This document shows positions 1 through 5,710 of a stretch of DNA of 5,710 bases, piece by piece (positions within the stretch are counted from its first letter, which is position 1; the number at the start of each line of letters is the position of its first letter). The position numbers and the translations under genes are program-made. Below the pieces are notes generated by a model, which was not told the DNA's origin, made no database searches, and was given only the letters and a program-made list of their open reading frames with translations. The stretch is from Coprococcus sp. (GTDB lineage Bacteria; Bacillota; Clostridia; Lachnospirales; Lachnospiraceae): positions 1 through 5,710 of the forward strand of contig JAEDGW010000139.1 of the NCBI GenBank assembly GCA_016297325.1, read 5' to 3'.

Positions 1-29
1 TTTCTAACTAACTGGTTAAATGTTGGCAT
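1..29 (-). CDS. rpsL: 30S ribosomal protein S12, first nine codons (partial)
   Basis: Reading leftwards from the ATG at 29-27, the sequence gives MPTFNQLVR followed by AA, the first two bases of a Lys or Asn codon, and then leaves the window. This is the typical Firmicute start of ribosomal protein S12 (MPTFNQLVRK...). S12 sits at the decoding centre of the small ribosomal subunit, contributes to tRNA selection accuracy, and is the classical site of streptomycin-resistance changes; those positions lie outside the window. A strong ribosome binding site precedes the ATG by five bases. Position downstream of rpoB-rpoC fits the usual start of the str operon (rpsL, rpsG, fusA, tuf), although only rpsL is visible. 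Only nine full codons are seen, so the call rests on that N-terminus, the ribosome binding site and synteny, which agree. Confidence 0.9.
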
Positions 30-34
30 GTTTT

Positions 35-42
35 CACCTCCT
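35..42 (-). promoter_or_regulatory. rpsL ribosome binding site (AGGAGGTG)
   Basis: The minus strand reads AGGAGGTG, then AAAAC, then the rpsL ATG. This matches the anti-Shine-Dalgarno sequence over eight bases at near-ideal spacing, as expected for a very highly translated ribosomal protein gene. It also shows that a gene starts here although only 29 bases of it are in the window. Confidence 0.93.
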
Positions 43-53
43 GTATATAAATT

Positions 54-96
54 AATAAAAAATGATAAAGCATGTTTTTACGCATGCTTTATCATT
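54..96 (-). terminator. Rho-independent terminator after tetR, overlapping the rpsL promoter
   Basis: Positions 61-74 and 83-96 form a perfect 14-bp inverted repeat around an eight-base loop. In the minus-strand transcript the descending arm runs straight into TTTTTTATT (62-54), the U-tract of an intrinsic terminator. Nothing similar follows the hairpin on the plus strand, so it acts leftwards, ending transcripts that come through the tetR gene 31 bases upstream. The stem is AT-rich (AATGATAAAGCATG) but long and has no mismatch. Its first (ascending) arm contains half of the -10 box of the rpsL promoter. Transcripts that start at that promoter would therefore lack most of this arm. Confidence 0.8.
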
Positions 97-122
97 ATAT
101 AGTCGAGTATTTTCTCTGTCAA
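94..122 (-). promoter_or_regulatory. Consensus sigma-A promoter of rpsL/str operon
   Basis: The minus strand carries TTGACA at 122-117 and TATAAT at 99-94, separated by exactly 17 bases. Both hexamers match the housekeeping sigma consensus at all six positions. The -35 box starts four bases after the stop codon of the TetR gene. Transcription is predicted to start near position 87, giving a leader of about 58 bases before the rpsL ATG. A perfect consensus suits a ribosomal protein operon. The start site is inferred from spacing only. The last three bases of the -10 box lie inside the upstream arm of the terminator hairpin. Confidence 0.9.
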
Positions 123-126
123 GCAT

Positions 127-669
127 TTATTTTGCAATATTTGCCTTAACAAACTGTAAATATTCCTCTAATTCTTCTTTCAAATAGTTCTCATCAAACT
201 GAATGTAATCCGAATTCAGCAAAAATGCATTACCCAGAATGTGGTCATTCACCTTCTTGTCTATAATCTTCGCCTTATCCTCATCATAGCCTTCAGTTTC
301 CATCAGCATTTCCACTGACTGCTCATTCGTGAACAATTCCCTGTCCGCCGAATCACCCATGACAAAATGTCTGAACAGCATCCTCTCATCATTTGCGAAT
401 TCATATACCGCAATCCCCTTCTTGATGTAATCAGCATATTCACGGCCTTTCAGATTTTTCTTAAGTGAATCCATATACTCCTGCACGCGCTTATTTGTCA
501 GTTCTATTATCATCCCCATATCGTTGAAGTTCTCGTATATAGGCTGTGTTGAACATGACGCTGCTTTTGCAAGCTTACGTGCACTGAGTGATCCAAGTCC
601 TTCTTTTCTGACCAAATTATATGCTGCATCCAATATGCTATCTTTGTCTATCTTTCTTATGGCAGCCAT
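127..669 (-). CDS. TetR/AcrR-family transcriptional regulator
   Basis: A 180-residue one-domain-plus-ligand-domain repressor of the TetR type, expected to be a cytoplasmic dimer that leaves its operator when a small molecule binds. The N-terminus has the family's DNA-binding module: helix 1 at about residues 9-23 (ILDAAYNLVRKEG), helix 2 at about 29-37 (SARKLAKAA) and recognition helix at about 40-48 (STQPIYENF), with the typical Tyr and Phe. Residues 50-180 are a helical domain of usual length; the stretch at 86-104 (GIAVYEFANDERMLFRHFV) resembles the WHG-type TetR C-terminal domain. Ligand and targets cannot be read from sequence. The ATG at 669-667 is the first possible start, because an in-frame stop lies at 699-697 with no ATG, GTG or TTG between. 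A hand count over 181-660 gives about 40% GC, against about 49% in three sampled rpoC stretches. Its neighbours are rpoC and rpsL, an unusual place for such a gene. Confidence 0.9.
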   Translation of the reverse strand: MAAIRKIDKDSILDAAYNLVRKEGLGSLSARKLAKAASCSTQPIYENFNDMGMIIELTNKRVQEYMDSLKKNLKGREYADYIKKGIAVYEFANDERMLFRHFVMGDSADRELFTNEQSVEMLMETEGYDEDKAKIIDKKVNDHILGNAFLLNSDYIQFDENYLKEELEEYLQFVKANIAK

Positions 670-674
670 GTAAT

Positions 675-691
675 TCCATCCATTTCCTTCT
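675..691 (-). promoter_or_regulatory. Translation start region of tetR with misplaced Shine-Dalgarno
   Basis: The best Shine-Dalgarno match is AGAAGG (691-686), but it lies 16 bases before the tetR ATG, too far for efficient use. It is ideally spaced (six bases) for another ATG at 679-677 in a different frame, which opens a 13-codon reading frame running over the tetR start and ending at a TAG. A shorter GGA at 677-675 lies five bases before the tetR ATG and could serve as a weak site. tetR translation is therefore probably inefficient. Confidence 0.5.
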
Positions 692-720
692 ATATATTAT
701 TGTTATATCTCTGTAACTAT

Positions 721-747
721 ATATCATCTTTCCACATCAGATAATAT
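721..747 (-). promoter_or_regulatory. Candidate operator: imperfect inverted repeat before tetR
   Basis: ATATCATC (721-728) and GATAATAT (740-747) form an inverted repeat with seven of eight positions matching and an 11-base centre. The size (27 bp) and position, between and overlapping the candidate -35 and -10 boxes upstream of the TetR gene, suit an autoregulatory operator of a TetR dimer. The region is AT-rich and such repeats can arise by chance, so this stays tentative. Confidence 0.35.
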
Positions 748-752
748 GTCAA
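723..752 (-). promoter_or_regulatory. Candidate promoter of tetR
   Basis: TTGACA, a perfect -35 hexamer, lies at 752-747 on the minus strand, seven bases beyond the U-run of the rpoC terminator. The best -10 at suitable distance is GATGAT (728-723), 18 bases away and matching TATAAT at four of six positions. Other AT-rich hexamers nearby (such as TATAGT) are too far from the -35 box. A start near 716 would give a leader of about 47 bases. The -35 box is convincing; the -10 box is weak, which fits a low-level regulator gene. Confidence 0.5.
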
Positions 753-756
753 TTAC

Positions 757-847
757 ATAAAAAGAATCCGGTATATACATTTTCCCGGTTCCGCCTACAC
801 AAATGTATGTATATGCGGAACCAGAAAAGTGACATATCCCCGGACTC
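757..847 (-). terminator. Long hairpin terminator of the rpoBC transcript
   Basis: In the minus-strand RNA, GAGTCCGG (847-840) pairs with CCGGATTC (771-764) over eight positions including one G-U pair, and a run of five U follows directly (763-759). Inside lies a perfect 8-bp stem, GGTTCCGC (822-815) with GCGGAACC (794-787). Partial pairing between 823-837 and 773-786, including wobble pairs and small mismatches, joins the two into one long interrupted stem. The inner stem alone is not followed by a U-run, so the outer closing helix is needed for the terminator reading. It lies 62 bases beyond the rpoC stop codon and just before the tetR promoter candidate. Confidence 0.7.
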
Positions 848-866
848 CCCTTTTATCCTTTATGTC

Positions 867-886
867 CAACCGTTCTGACACGGTTG
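867..886 (-). other. Small hairpin in the rpoC 3' untranslated region
   Basis: CAACCGT (867-873) and ACGGTTG (880-886) form a perfect 7-bp stem around a six-base loop, starting 22 bases after the rpoC stop codon. No U-run follows on either strand, so it is not a terminator alone. It could slow 3'-to-5' decay of the mRNA or assist the larger terminator that follows. The function is unknown. Confidence 0.4.
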
Positions 887-908
887 CATTGTCTATATTC
901 CTGACAGA

Positions 909-3900
909 TTACTGCTCATCGTCAGCATTCTCAGCATCAACATCATCTTCGCCGTCAAGCGGATCAATATCATCTGCTGCATCAAGCTGCTCAAACACCG
1001 TCTCCTCAGAGTTTACATCCTCAAGCTCTTCGAAATCCTCATCGTAGTCATAATCCTCGTCATCCTCATCGAAGAAATTAACTTCTTCCATCTCTGTGTC
1101 AAGTTTTACTGAACGGTATCTCTTCATACCTGTACCAGCAGGTATAAGCTTACCGATAAGGACGTTCTCCTTAAGTCCAACAAGTGGATCCATCTTACTC
1201 TTTATGGCTGCATCAGTAAGTACCTTTGTGGTCTCCTGGAATGATGCGGCTGACATAAATGAGTCAGTTGCAAGAGATGCCTTTGTTATACCAAGCATGA
1301 TCTGTGTACCTGTTGCAGGCTCCTTACCCTCAGCGATGAGCTTCTCATTTGTATCCTCAAACTCAAGTATATTTGCCTGAGTTCCTGGGAGGTAATCTGA
1401 ATCACCCGGCTCATCGATGATGATCTTCTTGAGCATCTGTCTAACTATAATTTCAATGTGCTTATCATTGATATCAACACCCTGAAGTCTGTAAACCTTC
1501 TGAACCTCACGAAGCATGTAATCCTGAACGGCACGAACACCCTTGATCTTGAGTATATCGTGCGGATTTACTGAACCCTCTGTGAGCTCATCTCCGGCTT
1601 CAAGAACCTGGTCATCAAGAACTCTGATACGTGATCCATAAGGAATCAGATAAGCCTTTGACTCACCAGTCTCATCGTTTGTAACGATAACTTCTCTCTT
1701 CTTCTTATTGTCTCGGAGTTGAACCTTTCCGCCAAACTCTGCGATGATTGCAAGTCCCTTTGGCTTTCTGGCCTCAAAAAGCTCCTCTACTCTAGGAAGA
1801 CCCTGTGTAATATCTCCACCGGCAACACCACCAGTATGGAATGTTCTCATTGTAAGCTGTGTACCAGGCTCACCGATTGACTGAGCGGCGATGATACCAA
1901 CAGACTCACCAACCTGTACAGGCATACCAGTTGCCATGTTCGCACCATAACACTTAGCGCACACACCGAGATGTGATTTACATGTGAGTACAGTTCTTAT
2001 CTTGAGCTTTGCATCGCTTCTTACACTTGTGTTGCCATCCTCATCTGTGACAGTGAATGGAACACCGTTTGAATCAACACCCTTCTTTACGATAAGCTCT
2101 GCTCTCTTAGGTGTAACCATGTGATTTATCTTCACAAGCATGTTGCCCTCAGCATCATATACTGACTCTGCAAGGTAACGTCCAGTGATTCTCTCCTGGA
2201 ACTCCTCGATCATCTCCTTGCCCTCTCTGAAGGCCTCGATAACCATGCCAGGGATAGAATCTCTTCCTATGCTACAATCAGGCTCTCTGATAATGAGATC
2301 CTGTGATACGTCTACAAGACGTCTTGTAAGGTATCCTGAATCGGCTGTACGAAGAGCTGTATCTGACAGACCCTTACGAGCACCATGGGCTGAAATGAAA
2401 TACTCCAGAACGTCGAGTCCCTCACGGAAGTTGGACTTGATTGGGAGCTCGATAGTCTTACCTGTTGTATCTGCCATCAGTCCTCGCATACCTGCAAGCT
2501 GCTTGATCTGCTGATTAGAACCACGGGCTCCAGAATCAGCCATCATGAATATGTTGTTATATTTATCAAGACCCTCGAACAGGAGATCCTGCAGATGCTT
2601 ATCTGCCTTCTCCCAGATCTTTACTACTGCCTGATATCTCTCCTCGTCTGACACAAGACCACGTCTGAACTTCTTTGTAATCTGATCAACGAGCTTCTGC
2701 GCATCCTCAAGGATATCCTTCTTCTCAGCAGGCACCTTCATATCTGAAATAGATACTGAGATAGCACTTCTTGTTGAATACTTGTAACCTATCGCCTTGA
2801 CATCATCAAGAACCTCAGCGGTCTTCGTTGCGCCGTGTGTATTGATACACTTGTCAAGTATAGGCTTAAGCTGCTTCTTTCCTACGTGGAAATCGATCTC
2901 AAGCTTAAGAGCATTCTCACGAACGCTTCTGTCCACATATCCGAGATCCTGTGGAATGATCTCATTGAAGAGCATCTTTCCAAGTGTTGTATCTATAACA
3001 CCTGTAACTGTCTCGCCCTCAAACTCTGCCTCTCTTCTGACATGGATCTTGGTGTGAAGTGTGATTCCACCATTCTCATATGCCAGTATAGCCTCGTTCT
3101 CAGACTTGAAGTATCTGCCCTCTCCGATCTCGCCTTCCTTCTCCATTGTCAGATAGTAGATACCAAGTACCATATCCTGTGAAGGAACGGCAACTGGAGC
3201 TCCATCTGATGGCTTCAGCAGGTTGTTTGGCGAAAGCAGAAGGAATCTACACTCTGCCTGTGCCTCTACTGTAAGTGGAAGATGGACAGCCATCTGGTCT
3301 CCATCGAAATCGGCGTTGAACGCTGTACATACAAGTGGATGAAGCTTTATAGCCTTACCACCTACAAGTACAGGCTCAAATGCCTGAATACCAAGTCTGT
3401 GAAGTGTAGGAGCACGGTTAAGCATAACTGGATGCTCTTTGATGACATCCTCAAGGATATCCCAAACCTGTGGCTCAAGCTTCTCAACCATCTTCTTGGC
3501 CTGCTTGATATTGTTTGCCTTGCCGCTTGCTGTAAGCTCCTTCATAACGAATGGCTTGAACAGCTCTATAGCCATCTCCTTAGGGAGACCGCACTGATAA
3601 ATCTTAAGTTCTGGTCCTACTACAATAACTGAACGTCCTGAGTAGTCAACACGCTTACCAAGAAGGTTCTGACGGAAACGTCCCTGCTTACCTTTCAGCA
3701 TCTCTGACAGAGACTTGAGTGCTCTGTTACCAGGTCCTGTAACAGCACGTCCACGACGACCGTTATCGATGAGTGCATCCACTGCCTCCTGCAGCATTCT
3801 CTTCTCATTTCTTACAATGATCTCTGGTGCGCCCAGATCAAGGAGTCTGCGGAGACGGTTGTTTCTGTTTATAATTCTTCTGTAAAGATCGTTCAGATCT

Positions 3901-4688
3901 GATGTTGCAAATCTTCCACCTTCAAGCTGTACCATAGGTCTGATATCAGGTGGGATTACAGGTATAACATTCATGATCATCCACTCTGGTCTGTTCTCTG
4001 AAGTTCTGAATGCCTCCATAACCTCGAGTCTCTTGATAATCCTTGTTCTCTTCTGACCGCTGCAGGTCTCAAGCTCTTTCTTGAGCTCCTCGCTCTCAGC
4101 GTCAAGATCGATCGCCTTGAGAAGCTTCTGGATAGCCTCAGCTCCCATCTCAGCGACAAATGATCCGTATCCATACTCCTTCTCAGCCTCTCTGAACTCC
4201 TGCTCACCCAGGATCTGCTTGTATGCAAGCGGAGTATCCTTAGGATCTGTTACTATATATGATGAGAAGTAAAGAACCTTCTCAAGCACTCTTGGTGATA
4301 TATCAAGGATCAGACCCATGCGGCTTGGGATACCCTTGAAGTACCAGATGTGGGATACAGGAGCTGCAAGCTCGATGTGTCCCATACGCTCTCTACGAAC
4401 GTTTGACTTGGTAACTTCAACGCCACACTTATCACATATTATTCCCTTGAATCTGATCTTCTTGTACTTACCACAGTTACACTCCCAGTCCTTCTGCGGT
4501 CCAAATATCTTCTCGCAGAACAGACCATCCTTCTCAGGCTTGAGTGTTCTATAATTGATAGTCTCAGGACGCTTTACCTCGCCATGTGACCATTCTCTTA
4601 TCTTTTCAGGAGATGCAAGTCCGATTTTAATTGCGTCAAAGTTCAATGACTTTTCCTGTTCTGTATTGTCTACATTGTATTCTGGCAT
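909..4688 (-). CDS. rpoC: DNA-directed RNA polymerase subunit beta'
   Basis: Complete 1259-residue beta' subunit, which with beta forms the catalytic cleft of RNA polymerase. Visible landmarks in order: the N-terminal zinc ribbon (C70, C72, C85, C88); the zipper/lid/rudder region with the conserved run GKRVDYSGRS at 344-352; the catalytic NADFDGDQM at 458-466, whose D460, D462 and D464 hold the active-site magnesium; the rim-helix segment near 713-738; the bridge helix around 754-796; the second zinc site (C805, C903, C910, C913); and the trigger loop at about 927-956. The large trigger-loop insertion of Proteobacteria is absent, as in Firmicutes. Bacillus beta' is about 1200 residues. The extra length is mainly a tail after the normal end near MKRYRSVK (1188-1195): residues 1201-1259 hold 32 Asp/Glu and no Lys/Arg. 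The ATG at 4688-4686 follows rpoB by 17 bases with a good ribosome binding site, so the two are co-transcribed. Confidence 0.99.
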   Translation of the reverse strand: MPEYNVDNTEQEKSLNFDAIKIGLASPEKIREWSHGEVKRPETINYRTLKPEKDGLFCEKIFGPQKDWECNCGKYKKIRFKGIICDKCGVEVTKSNVRRERMGHIELAAPVSHIWYFKGIPSRMGLILDISPRVLEKVLYFSSYIVTDPKDTPLAYKQILGEQEFREAEKEYGYGSFVAEMGAEAIQKLLKAIDLDAESEELKKELETCSGQKRTRIIKRLEVMEAFRTSENRPEWMIMNVIPVIPPDIRPMVQLEGGRFATSDLNDLYRRIINRNNRLRRLLDLGAPEIIVRNEKRMLQEAVDALIDNGRRGRAVTGPGNRALKSLSEMLKGKQGRFRQNLLGKRVDYSGRSVIVVGPELKIYQCGLPKEMAIELFKPFVMKELTASGKANNIKQAKKMVEKLEPQVWDILEDVIKEHPVMLNRAPTLHRLGIQAFEPVLVGGKAIKLHPLVCTAFNADFDGDQMAVHLPLTVEAQAECRFLLLSPNNLLKPSDGAPVAVPSQDMVLGIYYLTMEKEGEIGEGRYFKSENEAILAYENGGITLHTKIHVRREAEFEGETVTGVIDTTLGKMLFNEIIPQDLGYVDRSVRENALKLEIDFHVGKKQLKPILDKCINTHGATKTAEVLDDVKAIGYKYSTRSAISVSISDMKVPAEKKDILEDAQKLVDQITKKFRRGLVSDEERYQAVVKIWEKADKHLQDLLFEGLDKYNNIFMMADSGARGSNQQIKQLAGMRGLMADTTGKTIELPIKSNFREGLDVLEYFISAHGARKGLSDTALRTADSGYLTRRLVDVSQDLIIREPDCSIGRDSIPGMVIEAFREGKEMIEEFQERITGRYLAESVYDAEGNMLVKINHMVTPKRAELIVKKGVDSNGVPFTVTDEDGNTSVRSDAKLKIRTVLTCKSHLGVCAKCYGANMATGMPVQVGESVGIIAAQSIGEPGTQLTMRTFHTGGVAGGDITQGLPRVEELFEARKPKGLAIIAEFGGKVQLRDNKKKREVIVTNDETGESKAYLIPYGSRIRVLDDQVLEAGDELTEGSVNPHDILKIKGVRAVQDYMLREVQKVYRLQGVDINDKHIEIIVRQMLKKIIIDEPGDSDYLPGTQANILEFEDTNEKLIAEGKEPATGTQIMLGITKASLATDSFMSAASFQETTKVLTDAAIKSKMDPLVGLKENVLIGKLIPAGTGMKRYRSVKLDTEMEEVNFFDEDDEDYDYDEDFEELEDVNSEETVFEQLDAADDIDPLDGEDDVDAENADDEQ

Positions 4689-4697
4689 CTTACAAAG

Positions 4698-4704
4698 CTC
4701 CTTT
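4698..4704 (-). promoter_or_regulatory. rpoC ribosome binding site (AAAGGAG)
   Basis: AAAGGAG lies nine bases before the rpoC ATG, inside the 17-bp gap after the rpoB stop codon. It confirms the rpoC start and shows that rpoC has its own strong translation signal, although it shares the transcript with rpoB. The gap leaves no room for a separate promoter. Confidence 0.9.
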
Positions 4705-4705
4705 C

Positions 4706-5710
4706 TTATTCTTCCTCATTGTCATCTGCGAAATCAGCATCAGACATATCCATATCCTCATCGCTGACTTCTGAGAAACCACTTGCCTGAAGCTCCTCAG
4801 CATCATCGCCGCTGAATACTTCCGGTGCATCATTCTCATCCTCGTCATCTCTGTCAGATGATCTGTCGCTGAGAAGTCTCTTGATGCTTGTATTGTAGTC
4901 ATAGGCCTCCATAGTCTCGCTAAGGTCAACCTCAACCATCTTCTTGTTGCCCTCATCATCCTCTTCTTCTCTTACAACTCTTACGTCGAGTCCAAGTGCC
5001 TGGAACTCCTTGAGAAGAACCTTGAATGACTCAGGTACACCAGGTGCAGGTATGTTGTCGCCCTTGATGATAGCCTCGTATGTCTTAACACGTCCTACAA
5101 CATCATCTGACTTAACTGTCAGGATCTCCTGCAGTGTGTATGAAGCACCATAAGCCTCAAGAGCCCAAACCTCCATCTCTCCGAAACGCTGTCCACCGAA
5201 CTGAGCTTTACCACCCAGAGGCTGCTGTGTTACCAGTGAGTACGGACCAGTTGAACGTGCGTGGATCTTATCATCAACCAGATGGTGCAGCTTGAGATAG
5301 TGCATGTAACCGATTGTTACAGGCGCATCAAAATTCTCTCCTGTTCTACCATCACGGAGCTGAACCTTACCTGTTCTGTTGATAGGTACGCCCTTCCACT
5401 CTGCTCTGTGGTCTCTATTGTTATAGAGGTATTCCATAACCTCCGGCTTAACTGTATCTTTATACTTGGCCTCAAAGTCTTCCCATGTTCCGTTTGCATA
5501 ATCGTTTGCCATCTCAAGAGTATCCATGATATCAAACTCTGTAGCACCGTTGAATACTGGTGTTGACACCTTGAATCCCAGGACCTGTGAAGCAAGTCCA
5601 AGATGGATCTCAAGGACCTGTCCGATATTCATTCGTGAAGGAACGCCCAGTGGGTTAAGCACGATATCAAGAGGACGTCCGTTTGGAAGGAATGGCATAT
5701 CCTCAACAGG
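4706..5710 (-). CDS. rpoB: DNA-directed RNA polymerase subunit beta, C-terminal part (partial)
   Basis: The last 334 residues of beta; the frame is open through the window edge, beginning PVEDMPFL, so the methionine within it is internal. Beta makes the upper half of the active-site cleft and is the target of rifamycins, whose binding region lies outside the window. Visible landmarks: NPLGVPSRMNIGQ (visible residues 19-31), the catalytic-side conserved block KIHARSTGPYSL to FGGQRFGEMEVWALEAYGA (about 148-188), and LTVKSDDVVGRVKTYEAI (about 197-214), parts of the C-terminal segment that interlocks with beta'. Two parts depart from Bacillus beta as I remember it. The first is a loop about 40 residues longer before LRDGRTG (visible residues 67-117). 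The second is an acidic end: the last 47 residues hold 23 Asp/Glu and no Lys/Arg. It ends 17 bases before rpoC. Confidence 0.98.
   Translation of the reverse strand, partial: PVEDMPFLPNGRPLDIVLNPLGVPSRMNIGQVLEIHLGLASQVLGFKVSTPVFNGATEFDIMDTLEMANDYANGTWEDFEAKYKDTVKPEVMEYLYNNRDHRAEWKGVPINRTGKVQLRDGRTGENFDAPVTIGYMHYLKLHHLVDDKIHARSTGPYSLVTQQPLGGKAQFGGQRFGEMEVWALEAYGASYTLQEILTVKSDDVVGRVKTYEAIIKGDNIPAPGVPESFKVLLKEFQALGLDVRVVREEEDDEGNKKMVEVDLSETMEAYDYNTSIKRLLSDRSSDRDDEDENDAPEVFSGDDAEELQASGFSEVSDEDMDMSDADFADDNEEE

Noticed and set aside
61..96. Hairpin as a bidirectional or plus-strand terminator
   Set aside because: The plus strand has no T-run after position 96 and no plus-strand gene approaches it. 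The T-run is only on the minus strand.
787..822. Inner GGTTCCGC/GCGGAACC hairpin as a stand-alone terminator
   Set aside because: In neither direction is it followed by a U-run; it makes sense only inside the larger 764-847 structure.
829..1047. Plus-strand serine-rich open frame of 72 codons
   Set aside because: It is the antisense of the GAT/GAA-rich acidic tail of rpoC, whose reverse complement yields Ser codons; it overlaps the terminator and has no ribosome binding site or recognisable protein pattern.
1021..1080. Repetitive GAT/GAG-like stretch as a tandem repeat or phase-variable tract
   Set aside because: There is no fixed repeat unit; the pattern follows from many Asp and Glu codons in the rpoC tail, and the frame is intact.
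3282..3632. Plus-strand open frame of 116 codons opposite rpoC
   Set aside because: It lies wholly opposite the most conserved catalytic part of rpoC, looks like no known protein and is explained by codon constraints of the gene on the other strand. The same holds for the other plus-strand frames inside rpoC and rpoB.
4690..4959. Minus-strand frame of 89 codons across the end of rpoB
   Set aside because: It is a shifted reading of the acidic rpoB tail, rich in Met and Arg as expected from such a shift, and unlike any family I recognise. rpoB occupies the same bases in a clearly real frame.
5696..5698. The methionine codon at 5698 as a gene start
   Set aside because: The frame continues upstream to the window edge with PVED, which matches the interior of RpoB, so this is an internal methionine of a gene cut by the window.

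Overview
This 5.7 kb window comes from a low-to-moderate GC Gram-positive bacterium, most likely a clostridial Firmicute and probably Lachnospiraceae. The grounds are the RpoB and RpoC sequences, which follow the Firmicute pattern with no trigger-loop insertion in beta', a start-of-gene S12 sequence MPTFNQLVR, strong AGGAGG-type ribosome binding sites and consensus sigma-A promoter elements. The family-level placement is my recollection of related sequences and was not tested by a search. Every real gene is on the minus strand, so transcription runs from high to low coordinates.

In transcription order the layout is as follows. First comes the 3' part of rpoB (5710-4706, continuing beyond the window). 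After a 17-bp gap that holds only a ribosome binding site comes complete rpoC (4688-909). A 239-bp gap (908-670) follows, with a small 3'UTR hairpin, a long imperfect hairpin plus U-run that looks like the rpoBC terminator, and a weak promoter/operator candidate. Then come a 180-residue TetR-type regulator (669-127), a 97-bp gap with a perfect sigma-A promoter interlocked with a strong hairpin terminator, and the first nine codons of rpsL (29-1, leaving the window).

rpoB and rpoC make the two large catalytic subunits of RNA polymerase, and rpsL starts the usual str operon (S12, S7, EF-G, EF-Tu). This is one of the most conserved and most highly expressed neighbourhoods of a bacterial chromosome. 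The unexpected element is the TetR-type repressor gene between rpoC and rpsL, where many Firmicutes have nothing or a small L7Ae-like protein gene. It carries its own control signals on both sides, so it appears to be an insulated single-gene unit.

I found no CRISPR array, insertion sequence, phage gene or tRNA. The observations most worth following are the nested terminator/promoter before rpsL, the TetR gene in the rpoC-rpsL slot, long acidic C-terminal tails on both beta and beta', and a loop in beta about 40 residues longer than the Bacillus form.
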